From NCBI RefSeq assembly GCF_900496995.4, contig NC_044008.1:7697276-7761275 (forward strand): a DNA stretch of 64,000 nt. Reading direction: 5' to 3'. Source of the stretch: Aquila chrysaetos chrysaetos (taxonomy: Eukaryota > Chordata > Aves > Accipitriformes > Accipitridae). The position numbers and the translations under genes are program-made. Positions 12,501 to 27,500 of this stretch are shown piece after piece; within the stretch, counting starts at the first letter, position 1, and every line of letters begins with the position of its first letter. The notes under the pieces were generated by a model. That model searched no databases. It worked only from the letters and a program-made list of their open reading frames with translations, and was not told where the DNA came from.

Positions 12501-15500
12501 CAGTTTACTCATCAGTGAACTGGTTCAGATGACATCTGTTTGGTCATTAAACAAAGCCAATCAGCCACCAGATACATGAAATTTCTATCAATGCATACAC
12601 GTTACATGAATGAAGAAAATACACTTACTGCAATTTCACATGTGAAAAGTATGTATTTTTAGAGTGGCAAATTTTGGCCCCTTTAGTCACACTGACATCA
12701 TCAACAGCATCAAGGCCCTCATCCAGCAACCACAGTGATGAAGACCAAACGACCCGATACAGCAAAGACTGAGGTATGAACTTTGTAGAGGTAAGGAGTC
12801 CCCTGAAGCCAGGGGGACCAGCCAGGCATGAAGCACACCACATTAATACACCTTGGCAGGATAAGGGTATACGTGTGGACTACATGCACTCATCAGCAAA
12901 TGACAGGGTTGTGAATGGTTTATACATGCAGCACTTTTCACAGCTCCTGATCTCACGGTGGCTCTTGGCAACAGGAGAGATGAACAAATTTCCACTGCAA
13001 GCTCAAACAACAGGCAGCCTTGAACTCGAGGGAGAACTACATGCTCATTAAAGTTGAAAAGACAGACCCACAACTTTGTAATCAGCACTCACTCAGTTGA
13101 AAAAAAACAACCCAAAACTTTGTAATCAGCACTCCCCACATCTCACCCTACTGTCTCCATTCAACCCTACCCAGGATTTGCTTGTTTATTCCAACAAGAA
13201 GTGGGAACACATGTCAACCTGACTTGAGTACTGATTCTCCCAAATGAGTTAGTGCTTTAAAATCCTGTGATACCACATATTAAAATATTAACTTACATCT
13301 GATGAAGCCGATTCAAGGATAATTCCAAATCCTGAAACAGGGGTTTCTGGTTTTAGGGAGGGTTCAACTGCTTGCAGACTCGATCGTTCCGAGTTTGCTG
13401 ATAGCTTCTTTTCATTCTCTGTGGAGTTGGGTTTCTTATTCATGGTAATTGGTTCAACAGTTTTGAGGGGCAGTTTTTTCTTTTTATTTCTCTTTCTTGA
13501 TATTGTTGACTTTTGCGCACAAATCAGAGGAACAGGAGGCTGCTGTCTGTTTTGAGTCCCAACTGAATGAAAGAAAGTAATGAATTAAATTTATAGATAA
13601 AAAGCACATGTATAACCACACAGATGCACCACTGAACTACCAACATACTGAACTTATCTTGTGGATAAGTGGTACGGTTTTCAGGGCTGTTTCTGCATGT
13701 GAAACAGTTACGTTTTATCACCTTTGCATAATTTTCCAATCTGTACAATGGCAATAATGACACTGAGCTCCCCTATGAGGTTTTTCAAGACGTACTGATG
13801 AATAGCGTTTTAGGAAAATTAGGAATACATGGTTCTTTTTCCTCGTGACCACTAGATGGTTGGTGACACGAAGGACTTAAGCAATGATTAATTTGTATAC
13901 CCTCTTGAATGACTGAGAATGTCACTGTCTTTGAGCATCTTTTCCTGATAAAGTAAGATAATACAAGTGCTAATGCAATTACAGTTATTTTTATGAATGT
14001 AGTCACCAAGTTAATCAGCTCGGCAAGAACATTTCAAGTACCATTATGTCAAGAATGAGTGAAAACACTATTCAACAGTTTAATTTCTGGGAAAAAAGTA
14101 ACCCAAAGTTGCATCAGTTTGTTTTGCTCATACACAGAAACTGACAGTTTATGAAATCTAAGAGATCTTATTTTATATTTATCAATATTTTGCATTTTCC
14201 AGTATCCACATTCATTTGTATAAATTAAGGCACCAATCATGAACCTGTAGCAATGTGAGCAAGTCCTCCAGCAGAATGCTATGCAGATACAATTATATGT
14301 CTGCATGAATCAGTAAGGTCAAGGTCAAAAAAATAAAGCCAAAAGTGCTACACATGCAAATCAAACTCATTTGAGCTACAAGTGAACTACAAATAGTCCT
14401 CATCTACACAGCGTGAGGAAAAAAACCAAACCTTGGAATACTGTTTATTAAAAGACGTCTGGGATATTTCATTTCTGGCAAGGATTTACAAGACTCTAAT
14501 TTGTAGTTTATCATTTAGACAGAGGGGTGCTTGAATACTAAAATAAGTTATTACACTTTCACTTACATGTTTGCATTTTAGCTTTTTTTCTTTTAGCAAC
14601 AAAAATGCCAAATGACTTTTTTTCTCTGCAAAGCCATCATTTCATGCCTACCAGAAAATATGAACTATTCCCAGTGAATCAAAAGATTCACTAATTAACA
14701 AGGTACTTATACTGTAGATACATAATAAATAAAGGTTCCTGCTATTGAGGGGCCAGCTTTCCTGGCATAAATGCCAGTTCTGTACCTCTCACCCACAAGC
14801 CATTTTTAATCACGCACATAATTTCAATGAAATCGGTACAACTGTGTAAAGAACTCCCTGTCCCAGCAAAGATTGTAAACCTGGGCCTCCGTGTGCTTCT
14901 TTGTAAATCGATGACTTTTAGAAAAGCATTTTTATGTGTATCAACTGATATTAGAAAACCTGTCTGATCCTTCCCATTGCTCACTCAAGCATTATACGCC
15001 ATGAAGACAAGGAGTTTAGTCAGCCCTTCACTCCACCCATATTTCAGTTAATTACTCAACACTCCCTTTTCTTATAGAGGTCTTATTCAGCTGCTCGAAG
15101 AGAAAAAACTCCATGGCTCCACTCCCCATCACTCACACTGGATGGGCAACTCAACTGACAAAATCTCCAACACCTCCAACTCATAAGTATTAATGCTAAT
15201 TTTTAGGAAGCACGGAGGCTGCAGCTTCACAGCAGCCTACGATGACCTACCTAACTCCTAGCTGCCATGGTCTCGTTATCCTGTTGGCTCTAGTGCTCTT
15301 CTGGCTCTGCACTGTTCTGTTTCAGCTCCTAGCCTAGCAGAACACTAGCCTCAATAGTTTTCCCCGACGAACAGATTATTGCTGGTTCAGCCAGTAGAAA
15401 GAACTGGTAAACCAGCCTGAAGAAGGATGGAAGCCACAACAGGCAGTGGCTAGCTCAGTTGAGGCTACCATGGAGCTGTAACTTGAAAGATCTTTGAATG

Positions 15501-18500
15501 AACTGTTCTACAATAACTTTAAAGTAGCCTTCCAATTTTTTTTTTACCCCTAAGGTTAGTGAACTGGTAAGCAGATAACAGGTAAAGTAGCATTTTCCAC
15601 CTCTGAATGAATGCTTGAAAACAAACTGGGGGTGGTTATGGCATATTGATCTAACCACTCAGCTCCCATTACTAAAGTACCTACTCACATTAGATTTTTT
15701 TTTTTAATTTAGCCTTAAAGGATTCCTACAAGATAATATCACATGTTACAGGTAAGGATCTGAGAAGTAGAAATTACATTTTCAAGAAGCCTGTGAAAAT
15801 TTGACTTTGAACGATGTGTCAAGAGCATGAAACAGTCCAGGTTTTCCTGAGTCTCCACGTAGATTTCTGTCTTACTAGACCACTCCTCCTAACAAGAAGA
15901 TCATAGAATCATAGAATAGTTTGGGTTGGAAGGGACCTCCAAAGACCATCTACTCCAATCTCCCTGCAACGAGCATGACTAGATGCTTGTCATGGATACG
16001 CATGTATGGGACCGGTCATTGTACCTGCTTGAATCTGCATCAATTTTCGCATGGTCTTGAGCTCTTGAAGAATAGCCTGTAGGGTTGACTGGCAATTACA
16101 CGTACAGCAGTTTGGTCCAATTGATGAATTCACCATTGGGATTTCTCCTGAGAGAGAGAGGAACGGAACAGGGGAGAGACAATGTAACCCACACGAAAAT
16201 ACCCAAACAACAATTACCTGCAGGCGTTTGAAACTATTAGCAATATACCCTATCATGAAATTAGATCCAAAGCAAGAAAACAAATAATTTTCAACATGGT
16301 CCCTTTGAAGAGGAAGGGGCCACTAGTTTTTATCCAGTTACTAGTATGTGCAATTATATACAGTAGAGGATGCAATGTTACATGGGCCGGAGAAGACTGC
16401 TCAGAGCGTGAACACAATGCACTCTTCACAGCAGGGCTTCCTATTGTCAGGCTAGTTCATCTTGAATAACAATAGCACCAAACCTCATTATAAACATACT
16501 CACTTTATCACACACACACAAAAAAGCCCATCTCCCGGAACAGTCTTACAAAGAATGAAGACAGTCTGTGTAATAAAGGTTTATACTGTACATTAAATGA
16601 GGGCTTAAGAATTTTTAAACTGTTTGAATGTTACATGTGATTCTTTACCATGTGAAGAATTGAGAATGAAAATAAAATACCCTATTTGCAGAAAAAAAAA
16701 ACCCAAACCAAACAGGATGGAAAAAACCACCAGCAAGGAAAGCTTTTAAATCTGCTGTTCCGTTTGCTAGGGTAGGATTGTTTTCTATGGCGTATTTTCC
16801 AGCACTGTGACCTACAAGACGGGCTTTCCAGTTTCCCTTTGAAAATGAATATAGTAGTTCAACAGATTCTTCTTTTCTAGTAATTCTTACTAGTGTTTAA
16901 CTGAATTTACATACTTCTAGTTCTAGCCCTTAGCAGTGCTTTTATTACTGCCTTGCTTTCCAGAAGTTTTGCACCATAGGTCCTGAATTAGGACAGGCTG
17001 TAACAGCTGAAAGACTTCAAGCTTTAGCTGCATATCCTGCACTTTAGTTTAAAATAGCTGTATCACTAGCTTTAACACTGCAAATAAAATTTTCAAAATT
17101 CAACAAAACACCTGCAGTATCTGCTTGAAACTGAGGCCAGATGGGATGCACCCCCCTTCATTTCAAAATGTGTTTACAGTCATTTAAATTGATAGCTATT
17201 TTACTGCTCATCAAAGCATGCAAGAGGAGGGATGATCATTTTATGAAGATAGGTACAAATGGATCTAACAAAAATCATCTTGCTTGGTGTCACATGTGGT
17301 GGACTTCAGAGAATGTATTTCCCTTTTTCTTCCATAGCCTGACTGTTATCAGGTGCCCTTTAATCATTACCTAGCTAAAGTGAACATAAGCAACTCATTT
17401 AGTCTTCGCTCATAAATCCTCCCATTTTTCATTATTACTTTTGCTTTCCTCTGAAGCCAAACCAGTTTATTAATACCTTTTTAGGTTTGGTTTGTGTTCT
17501 TTCATCAGAGCTCCCTGATGTCAGACCCACACAGATCCCCTGACTTCAATCCTCATTTGAAATGGGTAAAAATCTGGCCACTGCTAAATCGCTCCCACCC
17601 TTTCCTAGTTCTTCCAGGGTGTCCCTCCATCCTCAAATCTCCCTTCCCTTGTAGGCACTTGTTCTCTATCTCCTTCCATTCAGTCCTTCAGCTCTGAAGC
17701 AACATCTATCATACTTGAGAAAACTGGTGGTCATTCTCCCAAAAGTGAGCTACTTGTGAAGCTAAACTGATGTGTCACTTAAAGATTGTTGACATCTTCT
17801 GGGTGTTGCTCTCCTCCTTTCCTCAGATATTTAGATTGTCCACGCTACTGTAATTACAAATGTAGGTATTTTAAAATATCACTCATGGACAAAAACTGTT
17901 AATACTGCATTAAGATAAATGGAGTACTTTGAGAATCTCTGCAAATCTAGCAAATACGAATGCAATAGTTCCACCGGCTTCTTCTCTCCAAGGTTTCAGC
18001 TGTAAATAAAAACTTTTTAAAAGTAAAAAGTAATCTGGAAAACAGGCTGAGAGTCTCAAATTAAAACAATAAGAGGCTACTGACTCAGTAGGGCTCTGCC
18101 TAGTTTGATCTCACCCTTCCTTTGTACGCTGTCTAGTCACTGAATGTTCCTTGGGGCATGGATGGGATTTTATCTTTTCAATGGTCCATAAAGTATTTAG
18201 CCTATTGTTACAGGTACAGAGGGGAAAGAAAAAAAAAAAAAAAAAAAGGTATCTTTAGCTTTGCAGCAGATTATTCAGATTTACCTATCTGTTAAAGGTA
18301 GACTTTTAAGTAGATGAAGTTCAAGACTTCTTATAATTTAATAGCATCAGCGTAACTCGCACTTTTCAGTAAGATAAGCAGGTACCCTAGAAATGGAGTC
18401 CCAGGAAATCAGGAGAGTTTTATTAATACAAGACAAATACATAGTAAGAACATCCTTCTTCCAGTGCTTTCTCAGTTGTTTTAGACTAATAAGCTCCTCG

Positions 18501-21500
18501 GGATAAAGCCTGTCTTCTCTCTTGATCAGAATCCAATATTCCAGTGGGCTTCTAGAAATAGTATCTGAAAGACTACAACAGGAGACAGGGCGGGTGGCTT
18601 TTGTTTCCTTCTTAAGAAAGACTCTATATCATGGTGAATTGCATGTGAAAACTTGGACAAATTGTATCAGTAAATACCTGTACATCTTTCCTGTTGCAAT
18701 ATAACAAGTTCCTAATGAAAGCACGCAGGCACACAGGCTCCTGATGTAAAACCAAAGGGTCTATTTTCCCATTGAGGCATGGGGGATTTACATTATAATC
18801 CCCATTAGCATTGATAGAAATTACCCATGTAAATCTACCATAGGTACTGGAAATGGGAAAAGAGACCACCAATATTTCAAATCAAAGCAGGGTTCTACTG
18901 ACTTCATACATATTCATGAGGGTTTTTTATTTTCTTTCTATCTTCCATCCTCTGATCAGTTACTGTGTTGTAAGAAACATCTTGTAGAGTGTTCTCAGTC
19001 ATTGTTCCAAGCACTATCTTTATCATTTTTAGAGGACAAAAGCAACCCTTTTCAACTTGTTATAAATCAATTTTTAATTTTAAAAGGAGAACAGACTTTT
19101 TATTTTTATGAAGGAGTCTTTAAAGCACCATCTCCCTCTCTTTTGGAAGCTCGCCAGCAGGCAAATTTGATACCGGCTTGTATGATTGAGAGAAGGAGAC
19201 TACACAACCCCATTAGTTGCTTCCCCCATGTGAGCAGCAAGTAGCCCAGGACAGTGGTTCTTGCAGCTGGGTCTGCTGAGAGTGAATTCACCTGGTATAA
19301 CATTGCTACCACAAGTTTATATTTGAAAAGCATGCAAGTGCAATCCATTGAAAATGATCTTGACATAACCAAAAAGCAATTCAGCTGCTGCATCACTGCC
19401 AGATTTGCTACAGAACACAAGAAACAAAACCAAAATGTTTTAGACAGACTCTATGAGTTTGCTGTCTCTAATAGGGCAGACATGCTACTCACTGTTTGTA
19501 GCCCCAAGAGGCTTCCACTGAACACACTGGGTCACAGACATCTACCTAATATCATGACTTGTGGAACCACCGCCTTAAATCTGGTTTGCAATAAATACTT
19601 TGCTTTTCAAGTATGTTCCTGCTCTTCCCTCTGTTGCAGCAATGCCTAGGCTCCCCCCATTCCTCCTGTTCTCTCCTCATCTATTTTTGCCGATACCTTC
19701 TTCACAACTGCTTTCTATACCAGCACCTATTAAACATCCATTCCAGCCTCTCCTTGAACCACCTTTACCATGCAAGTAGGTAACTATACTAGTTAGATGG
19801 ACTTAGCATGCCTATTACATGAAAATTTGAGTAAATCGGCCTACAACGCATAACTTAGCTTCCTATACAGTATCTATCCACAATTGACAGAAACAGTTTC
19901 TGGACTCAGACTGCCTGCTACAGATGCCTGGACATCTCCCCAGTGATGACGTCGGCCTGACAGCCCCAGGTAATAAGCTTACATCCTACCTGAACAGTTT
20001 TGCTCTGATGAGTTTAAACACCATGGTAAGTACCAAGGAGTAGTATCTCCCTTGAGGTATTGTTCAGCATTTCTACACCCAGCTTCTAAGGACTTTGTCC
20101 ATCCTCCAAGTAACATCTAAAATACTGAGTTAGATGCTCAGGTTCCCAATGCAGGGGATGGGGACAATCAGACATGTTACACTGGCCACCCAGAAGAGCT
20201 GCGTGCTGGGTGAGGAGCAGTTTCAGAGCTTGCTCACAGCCCAGAAATGCATCAAAAGTTTTCCTTTCCTAGAGACCAGGCTTTGGAGCCAAAACAGCAA
20301 AACCATCTGGCAGGATCGCAACACCCCGCTGGAGGCGGAGACCTCTAACCAAAGAGCTACGCAGATCGTCTTTTCAAAGGTGGCCGGCGGAGAGGGCCCA
20401 CACCCGTCTTTATGTAATAACCTAAAAGATTGCATTCCTTTCTGTAGCAGGGCAGCTGCAGAGGGAGGGGTGGAAGGTGCCTCCTGGTTCACCTTCCCAA
20501 GAGCTGGGAGCCTGGGCATTCCTCCTGTCCAGCCCAGGAGGTCACTCAACCCAACCCTTCTACTGTCTCACAGGCTGTTCTAACCTGTAAGAGATCATAA
20601 ATCAGCCGAACCCTTCCTGCTCGTACGAAAAATTAAAGCGCTGACATTTTCTTGCATACAGGGCCAAATCCTGTCAACACGTTTTAGCTCACATGCTGAA
20701 TCAGGCCCCTGAGGGGACAGAGGTGCTGCTCCACCTACTTTCTGGATCCAGGAGCTAGGCACCTAATCTGTGCAGGCCTGGGCACTTCTGTGCATGCAGA
20801 GAACTGTCCCTGCCCGTGCCCAGGGACGCTCAGGGCAGAGAGACGTGTGATGAATTTCGGGTCCTTCCACATTTATAAGGTTGTTATGGTGGGATTTTGA
20901 GAGCACAGTTTTAGACACGGATGCTAAATGCCATCAAGCGTTTTCCCCTCTCCCCTGGATCTGCACCTTTAAAAAAACTCAACTATTTTTTTGCATTATA
21001 AAATAAATAAAACCAGCATGACTTACTGCAACATCTTTTTCCAGGTCAGCCGGTACCTCTGTGTGAATCATTGTCTCTACAGAGAAACAGTCAATCTGGT
21101 GAAACCTAGGGCTGTATGTTTTTTAGTGCAGTGACAACACTTCCTAAAGGACAGTAGTGAGAATAATAGTAGTATTTTTCTTTTTAACTGTTACAAGCAA
21201 TGAGAACTTGTATGTCTTTAGAGAAGGATACACAGCAGATGCTCCTATAGGGAAGTATGAATACCTTCAGAATCAACTGGAAATTGATAATGTTTTCAGA
21301 TGCAATCTCACAATTTTTTATTTTCCACAATTTAGAACTGAGGTACCCCTTCAATATACACCCCCCCCCCCCCTAAATTTAGGGTTGAATATCAGGAGAA
21401 AAACTTCCTGAATTAAATTTAGATTGTTAAAGACGACCTTCAGGAATCTGGCAGTAAAACCTCCATTCTCTGGTACTTATAACAACAAAGAAAAAAGCAT

Positions 21501-24500
21501 TTAAAGGGCACACTGCTATCTACTTCAGGGCAGAATTCTCTGCCAGTACAAGATGGACCACGCTCTAGTACATGCTGTTCACCGGTAGACTCCATCATCT
21601 CTTTTCTCCGATGGTCCCATCGGAATAAAAGCCTAAGGCTGTAATGGGATTTTGTACCTGAAGTTCAGTGACCACAGTTATAAGGCTGATGCCATGCCCT
21701 TAAGAAAGTCAGTAGAATCCTGCTCCACAAGTGGTGTCACAACAGTGCTACATTACTCATTGCAAAGAGGAGTGGTAGAGGTTGACATTTAATTAGCTAT
21801 GAATTTAATAACAATGGCAAAAGCTGTTTTAATAAGTACTGTATAGAAATTAAGCCCATAACAGCATTGAGTAATTCTGTCCTATCACCAGGAATCCATT
21901 TTAAAAGCTAAGACAGATGGTAGCAGAATGCACTGTGCCCACTTTCACACCTTTTCAAAGTGATAACTATGTGCTCATTTTGTAGACTCTGAACTATAAC
22001 TACTTTCAGTGCAGCGGTACAATAAATCATCACAACAAAGGCAGAAATTTAGTAGAGTACAAGGAGAGGAAAAAAAAAAAAAGTACTATTCTCAGTATCT
22101 AATGCAGATCATACCATTGGATGTCACGGTTCGCGTTTGATTTTGGAACGTTTTCGATCGAGTTCCGTATTGCCCTGAAAAATGGCTAGCTTGGGGTGAT
22201 AATTCATTCCATGCACCGCTCTGTGAAGGATGAAGGCTCGCCTGGGACTCTGCAGGGGGATTCAGGCGCTGGGCCCAGGCTAAGTCTAAATCTTGGGGCT
22301 CCTCCTTCAGTTTTTCTCCTTCTTTGCCAACTCGTTGATAGATTCTTCCAGTGCTGTCATTCAGTAATCTTCTCATCCCTGTAACTTGTTTTTTAATTTC
22401 CCGGCTTTCATCTCCTAATGAAAACAGAGCCACAGTTATCACTGTAAATTAGCAAAAACGGTAATGGGTAGAGATTAGTGATTTTAGATGCCAGTAAGAG
22501 TTGGACTACAAAAATAAATAAATAAAGACGAGAAAGAAAAGAAATGGTTGAGCGGTCGTTGGTATGTACCAGGCTACGCTTTAACACAGCGATGGTTGAC
22601 ATCTCTCATGGTTGAAAGACCTGCTGAACTTGGCTTTCTCAATGCCATTTCTAAAGCTTTGATGACTAAGATTATTTTTCTCCAGAAGGAAATAATAATA
22701 GCTACAGCAGCTTCAAACAAACTATCCTTTTAAGAAACAGATCCTATTCAGGCATTGACATCAGTGGTTATTTTCCCCAAGTAAAGCCTAAAGGATCAGA
22801 CCCTTTATAGATCAGTTTGCTATATCCTGAAGGATAGATCCTACAAAGAAAAAATAGACCACAAAAAGCACCACACCGCACACGCACACAGAGCAACACT
22901 GCATCTATTGATTTTAATGAACAGGATCAGTTCCTTAGTCCACAGAATTTAATAATACTGGATTATACAGGAATAAATTAAAAAGCAGCTAATACATGTA
23001 TAACTGTATATAGCCTAACTGCTGGATGTCTTAAAAATGTAGATCATGAAAACAAAATGAAAATATATACAAGAAAAATGTGACTGTTCCAAATAAATTC
23101 AGGGCATTTAAATAATAACAATTACATACTTTAATACCCCTGGCACCATTTAAGTATTAATTTTACATATGAAACTGCTGATTGCACAATGAATATATGT
23201 GTTTTGGGCAGATAGTAGCTATTTTGCTCGTTAAAGCATATATTACATTTCACTAGTAATAAGGAAGCGTTCATAGCCCCTTCTGAAATAAGAAGCTTCT
23301 ATTTTTTTACTGGTAATAGAAAAATCAAACAACCTAAGCAAATGGAATAACAAAGATCAAGAAATTGATGAATCAACTTTCCTTTGTAGTATACTTAATA
23401 CAGTAATATTTGGTATCCTCTGTTCAATTTACATTCACACTTCCCAAAATAAACCTACTTTTGGCAAACCGATAGTGCAAAAGAAACTTCACAAGAAAAA
23501 ACCCAACCCTCCAAAACCCAAGGTGCAATGTGCATGGTCTCTGGTTCGACAAAGTATTTGAAAGTGTGCTAATGGCAGGCACGTGAACAATTTTATCAAC
23601 TCAACAGCACTACTCAATAACTTAGGCACACGCTTAGGTAGCTGGCTAAACCAGACAGCTAAAAGAGCAGCAACCCTCTCCCCAAAGGAGGTTGCTGCTC
23701 CCCTCCTCTGGCCAAGCTCAATGTGGCTGCGGCACGCTGCAAGCCCCACGGACCCAGGGACACGCAGTACCTGGAGAAGGAGTTTTTGCTCCAGGAGGCG
23801 AATAAGCAGAAGGGGAGACGAGCTGTACGATCCGCTCCAGCCTCTGCTGAATCAGAGCATCTCCCGCTTGACCTGGCGCACCGGTTCCCTGGGCCCGTGC
23901 CAGCTGGCTCCAGCCCACCCTGATCCAGCAAGGAGAGTGGGCGGTTGCAAAAACACTTCTAGTCCAAACTTAGAAAAATATTTGTCAACCCTGTACAGTG
24001 ATACTCTAGCACCATTTTCACTCCAGCTAAAGCAGTGAGAAAAAACCCTTTGCAAGGAAGTTCTGCATTGTATTTATTTTGTTGGTTTGCCTGTGGATTT
24101 AAGCATGCGGGTGTGATTTAATTAACAAATCACAGCACCAATTCCTTTAAAAATGACACTTTTTGGCCCCAACCCAACCAGGGGTTGACTGTTTGCAGTT
24201 CCCAACCTTGAGAGGCCGCAGAGTACCACCAGACTCCCATTATCGAGATACTCAGACCTGTATACTGAAGACTACCTTTCTCCTGTATGTGGCTGTACCT
24301 GCCCATATCCAAGCCCCAAACGCTCCTACCACACCAGAGCATGAAGCAATCCCTTACTGTCGTACCATTTAGCAGTACACTGGGCTCTCAAGAATTTTAT
24401 GTCAGCAATTCAGATTTGTACTCAACAGCAAAATGTATCTGAATATCAAAAAGGCTTCCCACCCACCTCCTCCTGTCGGGTGTAGTGACTGTGTGCTACG

Positions 24501-27500
24501 TGGCTGGTTGGGTGACACGCTGTTGGAAAGATTAAATTTCCCTTACTCAATTACATAAAATATTAATGTTAACTGAGCTTATTCAGCCTTGATTCTGATC
24601 CCTTGTTCCTTCATATAGAAGCCTTCTTATACAGCGACACAAACATTCTTACCTCCAAATAGAATAAAACTCTACATTTACGCTACAACAAACCCTGAAG
24701 TTGCATCCTACGTACGCATGTCTTTGTGTTTAGGTAGCTCCCTACTTAAAACAGAGAGATTCCCCCCTTGTGAACTTGTTTGTTGGGTTTGTGGGTTTTT
24801 TTGGTTTTAGGGATTTTTCTGTTTGGGTTTGGTGGTGGTGGTGGGTTTTTGTTTGGGGTTTTTTTTTTTTTTGGCCAGCGACAGCAGCATCCTTCCTGAC
24901 ACGAGTGGAGAGTAGCTGATGTTACACCATCTGAACCTGCAGACAGGCACAAGACCAGTAACAGATTTAACTTCTTGCTCTCTGGTTATCTCATTTGGCT
25001 ATTAGCTCTAGAGTCCAGTGATAGCATTTTGTTATCAGCTATTCCACTGATGATGATTTTCACAGATAATAACCATGTAATTTAAAAATGAAAAAAAAAA
25101 AAAAAAAAAAAAAAAAAAGGAATACGCACCACAAAGAAAACCAAACAGCTCAAGCTACTATGTCCTAAAGAAGAGCCAGCCTTCCTTTTTAAATGCTGAA
25201 TGGGATAATCAAGCACCTAAAAAACCCAGTTTATTACATAAAAATCTGTATTACCTATCTGTGAAAAGCCTCCTGAGAAAGATGCTGAGGCCTGAGAGGA
25301 GTGGTGCATATTTCAGCATCTCCCTGTACCCCTGTACATGTACCAAGGGTCCTCACCACTCCCAAGGAGATGGGGATGCCTCCGATCGGCAGGCTACACG
25401 TTTTGCCATTTAGATTCCCCATGTAATCCCTTTGGTTTTATCTGAAAACAATGAGGTTACTTGCAAAACACTAAATACTTACAAAATGCTACTCGAAGTA
25501 GATAAGCATGGCAAATTACAGCCCTATTTAGGAACTTACACGTAAAGATGGTAATAGTCATAACAACCATATTAACAATTTTTAAAAATTACTATTACAG
25601 ATGTCTCTATGATGGCCCCTTATATACAACCTATTTTTTCCAGATGGCCTGACTGCAATCTTACAAGACAAAAAAAAAAAAAGCAGAACAAAGCCCTTTC
25701 ATAAATACTACATTAAATAGTCATAAAAAGTAATTTCCCAAAAAATTCACTTCAATCTTTTTCCTTCCTGAAAGTGTGCACAGCATAAGAAGTTCCTGCT
25801 TTGAAAGTTGTAAAAATGTTAAAAATTACAAATACACAAATGTAAACCAGAACTGTCCTAGGATGAAGTAGCATCCACGTGCTAAGTGTGCACCTGTCTG
25901 AGGCAACAGACCTGTAAACAACTCCAGTTAACAAAATGTTACCAATAATTCATTAATTCCATTCTTTGCCCCTATATGCCTGACCATCTTTTCACTATTA
26001 CGCTTTTTGAACTTAATATAAATGTAGCACACTACCTACAAACAAGTTGTCATACTTATCCCAAATAATTTGTCAAATACTATCATACTGCTACAAAGAA
26101 TTATAAAATTATATGCAACCATACCCATATGTTAAAATACTAATTTTATTCCAGTATTACAAAAGTGGTAAGGTCATCTGTAATTAATGTATGTGTATAA
26201 AGTGTATAAATGAATGAATAGAGTTAAGGTTGGACAATCATCTCTATTTGATGTTTTCTTCCTTTGACTTATATAAAGAAATAATCATAATGTCCTCTTG
26301 GCCCAATATTATGCAATTAATTTCTTTATTTAACATTTATGTTTCTCATATGCTTTGGGAAATATTCATGAGTAGTTGACTTTTTTAATACAGTTTGATC
26401 TTCTATGAATTAGTGTGTAATTTTACGTTGTGTTGTATTTTGGCAGATGAAACTCCTACAGAAACTTTTGCTTTCTTGGCTACACAAATTGGGCTTTTTC
26501 CTCCATCAGGCTGCCTGCTGAAGGTACTTTTTATCTCACAGATTTCCACCTTTGTGTCAAACTAGGCTGAAACTGGTGGATGAATTCAGAAGCTATCGGG
26601 AGGGTAGGAACAGCAGCGACAGCCAGCCAGACGAGCGCATGTGAGCTGACAACATTAGCCTGGTTTGTAAGGAAACAAGGCTTCAGAGGTGAGAAAAAGT
26701 GGAAGTCGATGCATATGGCTTGAAAGCTCAATAAAAAATAATAAATAATTGCAACGGGTTATATAATCAAACATATTAAATGCCAGTTTATTAGACACCA
26801 CTTGAATGCTGCCCTTCCTGGAAGAGGGCCAGAAAAACTCAGCTGCCGTGTTTGAAGAATTTTATAAGGGCTAATTCAGAGCAGCTCAAGAAATTGGGAG
26901 GCATGTGCATGCCGGGCACGTGTCTGCTGCACAGCCAGGCTGAGCTCGCCAAAACACCTTTTTGAATGTTACATGGCATTCAAGTATTTCCTTCAAAGAC
27001 AGTTATCCTAGAAGGGAGATAGGCATCCCTTCTAGGGATCCACCAGGGAACTGATGGATGAAGTGGTTAAGCCACTATCCATCATATTTGAGAAGTTGGG
27101 AAAGTTCCCACAGACTGGAAAAGGGGAAACATAACTCCCATTTTTAAAAAGGGAAAAAAGGAAGACCCAGGGAACTACAGGCTAGTCAGTCTCACCTCTG
27201 TGCCTGGCAAGATCATGGAGCAGACCCTCCTGGAAGCTCTGCTAGGGCACATGGAAAATAAGGAGGTGACTGGTGACAGCTAACATGCCTTCACTAAGGG
27301 CAAATCATTGTTGACAAATTTGGTGGCCTTCTATGACGGGCTTACAGTGTTGGTGGGTAAGAGAAGAGCAACAGACATCATCTACCTGGACTTGTGCAAA
27401 GCGTTTGATACTGTCCTGCACGACATCCTTGTCTCTAAATTGTAGAGACATGGATTTGATGGATGGACCACTCAGTGGATAAGGAATTAGCTGGATGGTC

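Noticed and set aside
20134..20583. 149-codon plus-strand open frame in BEND7 intron 3, with a 108-codon frame opposite
   Set aside because: No recognisable family, no splice or promoter context; a GC-richer patch explains the lack of stops.
23583..24038. 151-codon plus-strand open frame in BEND7 intron 2
   Set aside because: Lies in a GC-richer patch with open frames on both strands and no protein similarity that I recognise.
25091..25118. A28 run as the tail of a processed pseudogene or SINE
   Set aside because: No gene-like or tRNA-like sequence precedes it on either strand and no target-site duplication was seen.
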